A stretch of DNA of 33,852 nt from NCBI GenBank assembly GCA_039029915.1, contig JBCCFD010000028.1, forward strand, positions 1-33,852, read 5' to 3'. This DNA comes from QQUD01 sp039029915. GTDB lineage: Bacteria > Chloroflexota > Anaerolineae > Promineifilales > Promineifilaceae. Position 1 is the first letter of the stretch. Every line of letters begins with the position of its first letter. Shown piece after piece: positions 24,674 through 31,654 of this stretch. A program made the position numbers and the translations under genes. A model generated the notes under the pieces. It saw nothing but the letters and a program-made list of their open reading frames with translations, did no database searches and was not told the origin of the DNA.

Positions 24674-25099
24674 ATGAACAGTGAGTCAGAGAAAATCATG
24701 CGTGTGATTGAAAAAAATGAGTATCGAAGGACCGCCTCTCGACAGGCAATTGTTGACGTACTTGTAAAAAGCGAAGGTCATATCACAGCAGACACCTTGG
24801 CCGAAAAAGTACGAAAGCAAGCGCCGCGTGTTGGCCGAATGACCGTCTATCGCACGCTGGACTTGCTAAGTGAGTTGGGGGTTGTGCGCCCCATTTATCA
24901 AGGGACCGGTGCAGCTCACTATATCCTCATGGATGAAGGCAGTCACCACCATCTGATTTGTAATCGATGTCACGACGTCATCGAGTTTGATGAATGTGTT
25001 GCTGACGCAGTAATAGAGCAGGTGTCAAAGCAATTTAACTTTCACATTTTCAGCCATCTTCTGGAACTGCATGGCTTATGTGAAAATTGTTATGAATAA
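24674..25099 (+). CDS. zur: Fur-family metalloregulator, probably Zur, 141 aa
   Basis: A winged-helix repressor: YRRTASRQAIVDVLVKSEGHITADTLAEKV, recognition region RVGRMTVYRTLDLLSELGVV. The dimerisation half has GAAHYILMDEGSHHHLICNRCHDVIEFDE, and it ends LLELHGLCENCYE. The two CxxC pairs (CNRC, CENC) are the structural Zn site of Fur/Zur proteins; HHHL belongs to the sensory region. ATG 24674 follows GGAGG by 5 nt; an ORF starting at 24626 overlaps znuB and is not needed. Its place directly after znuACB argues for zinc sensing, though Fur and Mur specificity cannot be excluded. Candidate targets are the dyads at 21453 and 25651. Confidence 0.9.
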   Translation: MNSESEKIMRVIEKNEYRRTASRQAIVDVLVKSEGHITADTLAEKVRKQAPRVGRMTVYRTLDLLSELGVVRPIYQGTGAAHYILMDEGSHHHLICNRCHDVIEFDECVADAVIEQVSKQFNFHIFSHLLELHGLCENCYE

Positions 25100-25111
25100 G
25101 GGAATAAAAAA

Positions 25112-25627
25112 ATGGAATCAAGCAGTAGCCAACAGCACAAAGCACAAGCTGATCAAGCTGGGCCGGTCGCTTTAGCAGTTGTCACCGTTAGCGACACCCG
25201 CACACCCGAAACAGATGTGAATGCCCACTTTCTGCAGGACCAAATTGCAGAGCTTGGACACCATTTGATTGGGTACCAAATTGTGCCGGATGAGCCAGAT
25301 CAAGTAAAGGCCGTCCTTCACCAACTCTGCGAAACGGAAGCAAGATTGATCTTGTTTAACGGTGGCACGGGTATTGCCCCACGCGACACAACCTTTGATG
25401 CACTAGATGCACTGCTTGAAAAACGGCTACCTGGCTTTGGCGAACTGTTTCGCATGTTAAGTTGGGAAGAAGTCGGGGCGGCAGCAATGCTATCCCGAGC
25501 AACAGCAGGTGTTTTTCGCAATCGAGTCATCATCTCTACACCAGGCTCGCCAAATGCTGTTAAGCTAGCTTGGGAGAAGCTCATTGCACCAGAACTAGCT
25601 CACCTCGCTTGGGAAGTAGTGCGATAG
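25112..25627 (+). CDS. moaB: MoaB/MogA-family molybdopterin biosynthesis protein, 171 aa
   Basis: A MoCF-fold protein that adenylylates molybdopterin or acts as its archaeal/bacterial MoaB counterpart. Marks are ALAVVTVSDTRTPETDVN, LILFNGGTGIAPRDTTFDAL (GGTG phosphate loop), PGFGELFRMLSWEEVGAAAMLSRATAGV and IISTPGSPNAVKLAWEKL. Length fits MoaB (about 170 aa). It starts 12 nt after the Fur-family stop. That position is unusual because no other molybdenum-cofactor gene is in the window, so it may simply be carried in the zinc operon, or its regulation may be tied to metal supply. Confidence 0.9.
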   Translation: MESSSSQQHKAQADQAGPVALAVVTVSDTRTPETDVNAHFLQDQIAELGHHLIGYQIVPDEPDQVKAVLHQLCETEARLILFNGGTGIAPRDTTFDALDALLEKRLPGFGELFRMLSWEEVGAAAMLSRATAGVFRNRVIISTPGSPNAVKLAWEKLIAPELAHLAWEVVR

Positions 25628-25650
25628 GGACAATATTTTTTGCCTGTAAT

Positions 25651-25669
25651 ATTGATATTAAATATCAAT
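25651..25669. promoter_or_regulatory. 19-bp palindrome, candidate Zur operator before COG0523 gene
   Basis: ATTGATATTAAATATCAAT is a perfect 9-1-9 palindrome. Its TTGATA-N5-TATCAA core matches the znuA dyad in half-site and spacing. It ends 13 nt before ATG 25683 and overlaps the unused ATG at 25668, which argues that translation starts at 25683. Confidence 0.6.
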
Positions 25670-25682
25670 GCCTGAGAGCGTA

Positions 25683-26777
25683 ATGGAACAAACGAACAAA
25701 AATAATCACATTCCTTTAACTATTTTGTCTGGCTTTTTAGGGGCAGGCAAAACAACTCTTCTAAACCATATACTGAACGGCAACCACGGGCGTCGCATTG
25801 CGGTATTGGTTAATGATTTTGGCGCCGTTAACATTGATGCCCAACTGATTGTTGGTGTTGAAGGAGAGGACACAGTGAATCTGTCCAATGGCTGCATTTG
25901 CTGCACTATTCGTGACGATTTATACCGAGCTGCAATGCAAATATGCCAACGCCCTAATCCACCGGAATACATTTTAGTGGAAACTAGCGGCGTTTCTGAT
26001 CCGCTAGCCGTCGCTCATACGTTTATCCACACAAAGTTAAGTGAGCATGTACTTTTAGACGCAATTTTGACCGTTGTTGACGTTGAGCAATATGAGGCGA
26101 TTCCACCAGAAAATCGAGTGTTGGCAATGGACCAGATTGGCATGGCTGATATCGTGGTGCTAAACAAGGTTGATTTAGTCAGTTTGCCTAAACGGCTCGC
26201 TGTTGAAAAACGGATTCTCACTATCTCGCCCAAGTTAAGGGTTTTAGCAACACAACACGGTCAGGTGCCGATAGATTTGATCTTTGGAACCGGTTTGAAA
26301 GAAACGGAGAAGGATTACGGCCGTTCCCCTCACGATGTTCACGTTCACGCCGCCCCCAATGCGCACAATTATACCCACGAACACGACCACGAGCATGACG
26401 ATCACACGATGCTATTTCATACGTGGCATTATGAAGAAAAACGGCCGTTTCACTTCAAGTCAGTCCAAAAAATGGTGAATAAAATACCGTTATCAATTTA
26501 TCGCGCCAAGGGATTTATCCACCTCAATGAGGCACCAGACCGTAAATGCACCCTTCATATAGTTGGTAAGCGAGCCAGACTGGTCGTGAGTGAGCCTTGG
26601 GGTCACACGGAACCGCACACCAGTTTGGTGTTTATTGGCTTGGCTGACGGTGTGCCAGCAGAAGTGCTGGCCGAGCAGTTTGAGAACTGTTTGCTAGAAA
26701 ATCAACCTCCCGCAACGCCGTTGCGCTCAGCAATAAATTGGATGCGCGATGCCTGGCAACTCGCGGCAAGCAGCTAA
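25683..26777 (+). CDS. COG0523 GTPase, CobW/ZNG1/YciC-like metallochaperone, 364 aa
   Basis: A G3E-family GTPase predicted to insert or distribute a metal, probably zinc under starvation. P-loop GFLGAGKT (17-24), the metal-binding CICC (Cys71, 73, 74), ETSGVSDP, and guanine-specificity LNKVDLV (about 160). A His-rich linker (about 217-241: HDVHVHAAPNAHNYTHEH, then DHEHDDH) leads to the CobW C-terminal domain (FHTWHYEEKRPFHF, IYRAKGFIHL). The first ATG (25668) lies in the palindrome, so 25683 is chosen, with GAGAG before it. A near paralog is at 31655. Substrate choice between Zn and Co is inferred from the znu/fur neighbourhood. Confidence 0.92.
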   Translation: MEQTNKNNHIPLTILSGFLGAGKTTLLNHILNGNHGRRIAVLVNDFGAVNIDAQLIVGVEGEDTVNLSNGCICCTIRDDLYRAAMQICQRPNPPEYILVETSGVSDPLAVAHTFIHTKLSEHVLLDAILTVVDVEQYEAIPPENRVLAMDQIGMADIVVLNKVDLVSLPKRLAVEKRILTISPKLRVLATQHGQVPIDLIFGTGLKETEKDYGRSPHDVHVHAAPNAHNYTHEHDHEHDDHTMLFHTWHYEEKRPFHFKSVQKMVNKIPLSIYRAKGFIHLNEAPDRKCTLHIVGKRARLVVSEPWGHTEPHTSLVFIGLADGVPAEVLAEQFENCLLENQPPATPLRSAINWMRDAWQLAASS

Positions 26778-26871
26778 AAGTGCTCTTTTTTGGGCACTAT
26801 AAATAAGATTATGCGCAAACAAAAAAGATTCGATGAAAAAAAGCAGGTTGATGAATTTTTGTTCGCTTTGA

Positions 26872-26920
26872 AGTACAGCTCAAATCATTTTGTACCCATC
26901 AAAATATATTTGGCTGTACT
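26872..26920 (+). promoter_or_regulatory. Leader inverted repeat before unknown gene
   Basis: AGTACAGCTCAAAT (26872-26885) is complementary to ATTTGGCTGTACT (26908-26920), with one bulged base and a 22-nt loop. It ends 20 nt before ATG 26941. It may be a 5' UTR hairpin or an operator. The preceding AGTGC...GCACT at about 26778-26799 is a weak hairpin after the COG0523 gene. Confidence 0.45.
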
Positions 26921-26940
26921 CAAATATTAAAAAAGGAAAT

Positions 26941-27531
26941 ATGACAAATTACTGGCTCAACTATCCAACTGCATATAAGAAGCAAATTAAACCATTGCTG
27001 CACCAACAAATGTGGCTATTTGGGCGAGATATTCTCTGTCCAAAGGGGAATCTGTTGTATCAATATCAGTTTACCCACCAGCGAGCCAAGACGAACAGCG
27101 GCGTGATGTATACTCGATGGGATGGCGATCAGCAGATAGCGCTGTGGGGCTGGGGCATCTGGTTTGGCCAAGCCGAGAAAGGTGCTATCTTTGTAAATCG
27201 GTACAAAGCAAAGCCTCAGTTTACGACCGTTTCCAATCTTTCCCAATCAATCTTCCGCGAAACTGAACTACCCCACCGAACATCCCGCGTCAATAGCGAG
27301 GCAGAGGCTCAGGCCATGCAAAAATTGTTTGTCGAGCTGCTCACATGGTTAGCCGAATATGAGGCTTGGATAGTCGCCACAGCAGGAAAGAGCTGGCGTC
27401 AATCATCATTAGGTGGGTTTCCTCATGCGGTCTCTAAACCGGAAACTGTCGATCAATTAGCAGAGCAATGGCAATCATTAGCCACACAAGGCGAAGAACT
27501 AGCGATTAACACACATACGAAACAGGAATAA
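26941..27531 (+). CDS. Protein of unknown function, 196 aa
   Basis: I do not recognise this family. It is cytoplasmic by appearance: no signal peptide or membrane segment. It is rich in Trp and other aromatics (QMWLFGRDILCPKGNLLYQY, WDGDQQIALWGWGIWFGQ). It has one Cys, and a helical C-terminal half (LFVELLTWLAEYEAWIV) followed by WRQSSLGGFPHAVSKPETV. ATG 26941 is chosen because AAGGAAAT precedes it; the open frame reaches further upstream through the leader inverted repeat. It lies between a COG0523 gene and a flavoprotein gene, so a role in metal limitation is possible but only by position. Confidence 0.7.
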   Translation: MTNYWLNYPTAYKKQIKPLLHQQMWLFGRDILCPKGNLLYQYQFTHQRAKTNSGVMYTRWDGDQQIALWGWGIWFGQAEKGAIFVNRYKAKPQFTTVSNLSQSIFRETELPHRTSRVNSEAEAQAMQKLFVELLTWLAEYEAWIVATAGKSWRQSSLGGFPHAVSKPETVDQLAEQWQSLATQGEELAINTHTKQE

Positions 27532-27632
27532 ATGCATGTTTTTTGCTCTTATTTTTTAAGGGCTTTTCTTTTAGGAAATTTTTATCTTTGTGGTGGGGCG
27601 AAATATCAGCCACAGCATCCAAAACACGGATG

Positions 27633-27638
27633 TATAAT
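27633..27638 (+). promoter_or_regulatory. Consensus -10 element before flavoprotein gene
   Basis: An exact TATAAT at 27633-27638, with no good -35 (best GCCACA, 18 bp upstream). It lies in the 210-bp gap before the flavoprotein and FeoB-like genes and could start their transcript. AGCTCACAGCTCACAGC (about 27688-27704) is a small direct repeat downstream. Confidence 0.3.
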
Positions 27639-27741
27639 AGAGTTACTGAACCGGATACTTCGGCTTGCTTAGCACAAGTTTTTAAAGCTCACAGCTCACA
27701 GCATTTAGCTTATAGCTATTTTCAAAGGAGAAACATTTTTT

Positions 27742-28887
27742 ATGAAACGACGCAAAAACCTTATCAGAAAAAATAAAGCATACGATGTCATCGTTATCGG
27801 TGCAGGCGCAGCTGGGGTTGGTTGCGGCATGGTGCTACAAGATTTAGGGGTTAAGCGGTTTGTCATCCTAGACCGGCACGAGGTAGGCGCCTCCTTTCTC
27901 CGCTGGCCAGCCGAAACGCGATTACTCACGCCTTCTTTTACCATAAATGGCTTTGGCATGTTGGATCTGAACGCCATCGCTTTGCAAACTTCTCCCGCCT
28001 ATTCACTGCAAACCGAGCACCCAACCGGCGCAGAATATGCTAATTATTTGCAAGGTGTATCAAAATACTTCAAATTACCTATCCAGACAGGTGTCAATGT
28101 TAAAGAGATTCAACCCCATCCCGACAACAGCGGCTTTACATTGGCAACGAGTCAGGGAGAAATGAAAACTCGCTTTGTCATCTGGGCCGGAGGTGAATTC
28201 CAATTCCCCCGCCAAAATTCGTTTCTTGGGGCTCAATTTTGCCGCCATTATGCAACGGTCCCTACCTGGCATGATATGCCCGGAGATGAAATTGTTGTCA
28301 TCGGTGGCTATGAGAGCGGGGTAGATACCGCAATCCATCTTGCCAACCAAGGAAAGAGGGTGCATGTTATAGATCCAGACCAACCTTGGGATGAGGATGA
28401 GCCAGACCCCAGCCTCTCACTTTCTCCTTTTACGTTTGACCGACTGCGTGAGGCAAATCGGAATGGTTTAATTACCTTTATCCCGGCTGCCGTCAGGCGG
28501 GTGGAACCGATCGATGATACCTACAGCGTTTACATCAACAACGGCAAGACGATCATCACAGAGCAGCCTCCCATCATGGCCACAGGCTTTAACGGCCGTA
28601 TCCCACAAATCGAAGCCCTTTTTGAATGGAATGAAGATGGTTTTCCAATCGTAACGGAAGAGAGCGATGAATCGACTCTCACGCCCGGTCTCTTCTTATC
28701 TGGCCCCATGGTGCGCCATCGTCGCGTTATCTTTTGCTTTATCTACAAGTTTCGCCAGCGCTTTGCCATCATTGGCCACACCATTGCAGACGAGTTAGGT
28801 TTAGATACGGCCGTTATCGATCAGTACCGCCAAGCCCAAATGTATCTAGATGATCTGAGCTGCTGTGCAGTAGAGTGCGCCTGCTAG
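27742..28887 (+). CDS. FAD/NAD(P)-binding flavoprotein with Cys-rich C-terminus, 381 aa
   Basis: A two-dinucleotide-binding-domain oxidoreductase of the CzcO/flavin monooxygenase-thioredoxin reductase type. The FAD motif is DVIVIGAGAAGVGCG (about residues 14-28), with FVILDRHEVGASF after it. The NAD(P) motif is EIVVIGGYESGVDTAIHLA, and PIMATGFNG is the late FAD-contact motif. The tail MYLDDLSCCAVECAC has four Cys in eight residues, suggesting a metal or redox site. AAAGGAG lies 11 nt before the ATG. The stop is 9 nt from the FeoB-like gene, so the two are co-transcribed. It may reduce or hand over a metal to that transporter; this is inference. Confidence 0.85.
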   Translation: MKRRKNLIRKNKAYDVIVIGAGAAGVGCGMVLQDLGVKRFVILDRHEVGASFLRWPAETRLLTPSFTINGFGMLDLNAIALQTSPAYSLQTEHPTGAEYANYLQGVSKYFKLPIQTGVNVKEIQPHPDNSGFTLATSQGEMKTRFVIWAGGEFQFPRQNSFLGAQFCRHYATVPTWHDMPGDEIVVIGGYESGVDTAIHLANQGKRVHVIDPDQPWDEDEPDPSLSLSPFTFDRLREANRNGLITFIPAAVRRVEPIDDTYSVYINNGKTIITEQPPIMATGFNGRIPQIEALFEWNEDGFPIVTEESDESTLTPGLFLSGPMVRHRRVIFCFIYKFRQRFAIIGHTIADELGLDTAVIDQYRQAQMYLDDLSCCAVECAC

Positions 28888-28896
28888 GTAGATATA

Positions 28897-30567
28897 ATGA
28901 GTTTACACACTGCCATTCATTTACCAGCCGTTGTGCTGGTTGGATTAGAGTCGGTCGGAAAATCAGCCCTCTTTCGCGCCCTAACGGGACAAGCCACTGG
29001 TGATGAACTAAATTTTCGTGGCTCGACCGTAGATGTACGGGCCGCGCCGCTCCCCGAAAAAATGGCCCAGGTCATTGACACCCCTGGTATCCGCGTGGCC
29101 GATGACAGTGACACAACGCGGCTGGCGTTAAACCAAATCGAACAAGCGGATACGATTTTACTCGTAGCAAGAGGCACACATGCACGCCAAGAGGTCGAAA
29201 CATTACTATCACAAATTGGGCCTCAGTTAACGGAGCATAAGGCAGCTTTAGCGCTTACCTTTGCCGACCGCAGCCATGCACAGCTACCAACGGCAGTTCA
29301 GTCGTACACAGCGTCATTGGGCATTCCCGTGGCGCTGGTCAATGCTCGACAGATGGCAGCGACGGAACGCACCGCTGTATTACAAGCTGTAGAAACGGCC
29401 GTTCCGCTCTCGACTCAACCTGTGGCCACCATCTCGCTACCCGACATTCCCATTATCCAACCACAGTCTACCCTTTACGAACGCTCACAATGGGGTGCTC
29501 CGCTCTCATTAATGACCCTCTTTTTGCTCTTTGCTACCCCCGTGTACCTAGCCTATATCTTAGCCAATAGCTTACAGCCCATTATCGATGCCGCACTAAT
29601 TGAACCGTTGGTAAGCTGGTTTGCACCGCTAGCAGCGGCCGTGCCTCTACTTTATGAACTTTTGGTTGGTGATTATGGGGTCATCACCCTAGGCTGGTAC
29701 TCTTTTCTTTGGGCGTTCCCGGTAGTGCTATTTATCGGCATTAGCGTAGCTGTCACCGAAGAGATGGGGTTGAAAGATCGGATTACGGCCAGCTTGGACC
29801 CGTGGCTGCGTCGCATTGGGCTAAACGGCCGTGATCTCGTCCCCGTGCTTTCTGGCTACGGCTGCAATGTCGTTGCCCTGCATCAAAGCAGAGCCTGTAG
29901 TCGCTGTACTCGTGAAGCATGCGCCTCGTTTATCGGGTACGGTTCGGCCTGCAGCTACCAAATTGGGGCGACGCTCTCCCTCTTTGCCGTAGCTGGTCAT
30001 CCAACACTCTTCGCCCCCTATCTGCTTTTGCTGTTCGTGGTTGGAGCGATTCATACTCGCATTTGGTATAAACCGCTGCCATTCGCAACGGCCGTTTCTC
30101 TTGCAGACCGCTCCTTTTTGCAAAGACCATCTTTACAGGCCATTCTGTGGCGAGTGCGCGCCGTTCTCAAGCAGTTTCTTTGGCAGGCGATGCCTATCTT
30201 CCTGCTGATGTGCGCCGTTGGTGCCGTTTTGGCCTATAGCGGCCTGCTGGATTGGTTAGCAGCGGGTTTGTCACCCCTATTGGGGCTGTTTGGTCTTCCT
30301 GGAGACGTAGCACCGGGTGTGATTTTTGCCATTGTGCGCAAAGATGGCCTTCTCATTCTCAACCAAGGGGAAGGGGCTTTGTTGGCTTCCCTTTCAGTCG
30401 GGCAAATGTTTATTCTAATTTACCTTGCCTCTACCCTAACGGCCTGTCTCGTGACGCTGTGGACGGCACGCAAAGAGCTGGGCGGACGGATTGCGTTAAA
30501 AATTGCGGGTCGGCAGGCACTAACCTCACTCGTTAGCACATTGGTCTTGGCGCAGTTACTCTCATGA
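28897..30567 (+). CDS. FeoB-like GTPase-permease, shortened, 556 aa
   Basis: An FeoB-family divalent metal transporter. The N-terminal G domain has G1 GLESVGKS (16-23) and G3 DTPG (61-64). The G4 NKxD position reads TFADRS (about 122-127), so the guanine-specificity Asn/Lys are lost while Asp124 remains. The membrane part has gate motifs SGYGCNVVALHQSRACSRCTR (Cys323, 334, 337, 342), then GYGSACSYQIGATLSLF (Cys352) and a second gate near FAIVRKDGLLILNQGEGAL. It is shorter than typical FeoB (about 700-770 aa) because the region after the G domain is reduced. No FeoA or FeoC is adjacent. The znu/fur/COG0523 setting raises the possibility that it moves zinc or another metal rather than Fe(II). 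Confidence 0.87.
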   Translation: MSLHTAIHLPAVVLVGLESVGKSALFRALTGQATGDELNFRGSTVDVRAAPLPEKMAQVIDTPGIRVADDSDTTRLALNQIEQADTILLVARGTHARQEVETLLSQIGPQLTEHKAALALTFADRSHAQLPTAVQSYTASLGIPVALVNARQMAATERTAVLQAVETAVPLSTQPVATISLPDIPIIQPQSTLYERSQWGAPLSLMTLFLLFATPVYLAYILANSLQPIIDAALIEPLVSWFAPLAAAVPLLYELLVGDYGVITLGWYSFLWAFPVVLFIGISVAVTEEMGLKDRITASLDPWLRRIGLNGRDLVPVLSGYGCNVVALHQSRACSRCTREACASFIGYGSACSYQIGATLSLFAVAGHPTLFAPYLLLLFVVGAIHTRIWYKPLPFATAVSLADRSFLQRPSLQAILWRVRAVLKQFLWQAMPIFLLMCAVGAVLAYSGLLDWLAAGLSPLLGLFGLPGDVAPGVIFAIVRKDGLLILNQGEGALLASLSVGQMFILIYLASTLTACLVTLWTARKELGGRIALKIAGRQALTSLVSTLVLAQLLS

Positions 30568-30583
30568 AAAAAAGAGAGCAACC

Positions 30584-31420
30584 ATGAATCATTGGGTTGC
30601 CCAGCTCAACTCCAATAGCCAAATCTATCTCGATGTTATTGAGCAGATGATTGATTGGCTTTGTGCCGAACAAGCGCCTAAGGTGTTAGATGCAGGCTGC
30701 GGTCGTGGTGAGCCGGCTCTACTATTTGCCACCCGTGGCTGTCAGGTTGTCGGTGTTGATGCCGACGCCACGATGCTAGAGTCAGCGCTGCAATTGGTTA
30801 GTCAAGTGCCCTTTGCGGGAGAAATAAAATTGCAACAAGGTGATATAGCACAGTTACGAGACGCTGACGGTACGTTTGACCTCGTGTGGACAAGTGCGGC
30901 AATTCATCACGTGGCGGATAAGGTTGCAACCGTAAAAGAATTAGGACACGTCTTGAAACCGGGCGGTCGATTGGCCATCCGTGAGGGGAACTTGCCGCTT
31001 CAATTTTTGCCCTTCGACGTGGGTCTCACTGCACCCGGGTTGCAAGATCGACTTCATGTGGCTGACAATCAATGGTTTGTGTCTATGACTCAAGCAACGC
31101 AACCAGAAGAACGGCCGTATCCTTACGGCTGGCTCCAACTTTTACACGATGCCGGTTTCGCAAATATCCAAGCCCGTACTTTTATGCTGGAGGCGTTGCC
31201 TCCCTTCACTCCTACACAGACAAAATTTATGACCTACCATTTGTGGCGCACATTCGAGCGAGACCGTGGCATTTACGGCCCGCTATTAAACGAGGCGGAT
31301 CGCCATGCGTTGCAACAATTGCTTGACCCTAGCAGCCCTCATTATGTGCTAGCCCGCACTGATCTACATCTACGCTATAGCTTGTGCATCTACGTTGGCG
31401 AAAAGACGACGAATAACTGA
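30584..31420 (+). CDS. Class I SAM-dependent methyltransferase, 278 aa
   Basis: A Rossmann-fold methyltransferase. Motif I is VLDAGCGRGEPALLFATRGCQVVGVDAD (about 36-63), motif II QQGDIAQL, motif IV FDLVWTSAAIHHV, and LGHVLKPGGRLAIREG is the post-motif of UbiE/Methyltransf_11 type enzymes. The C-terminal 110 residues are a substrate-specific region I cannot assign. It starts 16 nt after the FeoB-like stop, with AGAGAG before the ATG, so it is the last gene of that operon. The substrate is unknown; metallophore or small-molecule modification would fit the context but is speculative. Confidence 0.87.
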   Translation: MNHWVAQLNSNSQIYLDVIEQMIDWLCAEQAPKVLDAGCGRGEPALLFATRGCQVVGVDADATMLESALQLVSQVPFAGEIKLQQGDIAQLRDADGTFDLVWTSAAIHHVADKVATVKELGHVLKPGGRLAIREGNLPLQFLPFDVGLTAPGLQDRLHVADNQWFVSMTQATQPEERPYPYGWLQLLHDAGFANIQARTFMLEALPPFTPTQTKFMTYHLWRTFERDRGIYGPLLNEADRHALQQLLDPSSPHYVLARTDLHLRYSLCIYVGEKTTNN

Positions 31421-31486
31421 GGGGCTGATCAATAAAAATAGCTAGAGCTAGAGTATAAAGGTAGGTAATAACTAATGGGGCAAGCT

Positions 31487-31601
31487 TAAGTGTTCCGAAG
31501 CTTCTAGCTTGAAAAACTTGTTAGATAAAAGCTTCGGAACTCCGAGGAAACGAGGTTTTTTGTCGTCGTTTTATTCAAAGTGGAAACTTCGTTTCACATA
31601 A
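31487..31601 (+). repeat. 115-bp double-hairpin repeat, copy 3
   Basis: Same orientation and length as copy 2 (20341-20455): it starts TAAGTGTTCCGAAG, has CTTCGGAAC at 31532-31540, GAAACGAGG, and ends CTTCGTTTCACATAA. It lies between the methyltransferase and the second COG0523 gene. Confidence 0.85.
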
Positions 31602-31602
31602 G

Positions 31603-31639
31603 GCTAACAGGCTAAAAGCAAAGTGTGCTAACAGGCTAA
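31603..31639 (+). repeat. Short direct repeat before second COG0523 gene
   Basis: GCTAACAGGCTAA occurs at 31603-31615 and again at 31627-31639, a 24-bp period. It could be a pair of regulator sites on one DNA face or a slippage product. It ends 15 bp before ATG 31655. Confidence 0.55.
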
Positions 31640-31654
31640 TTACAAGGGAAATTT

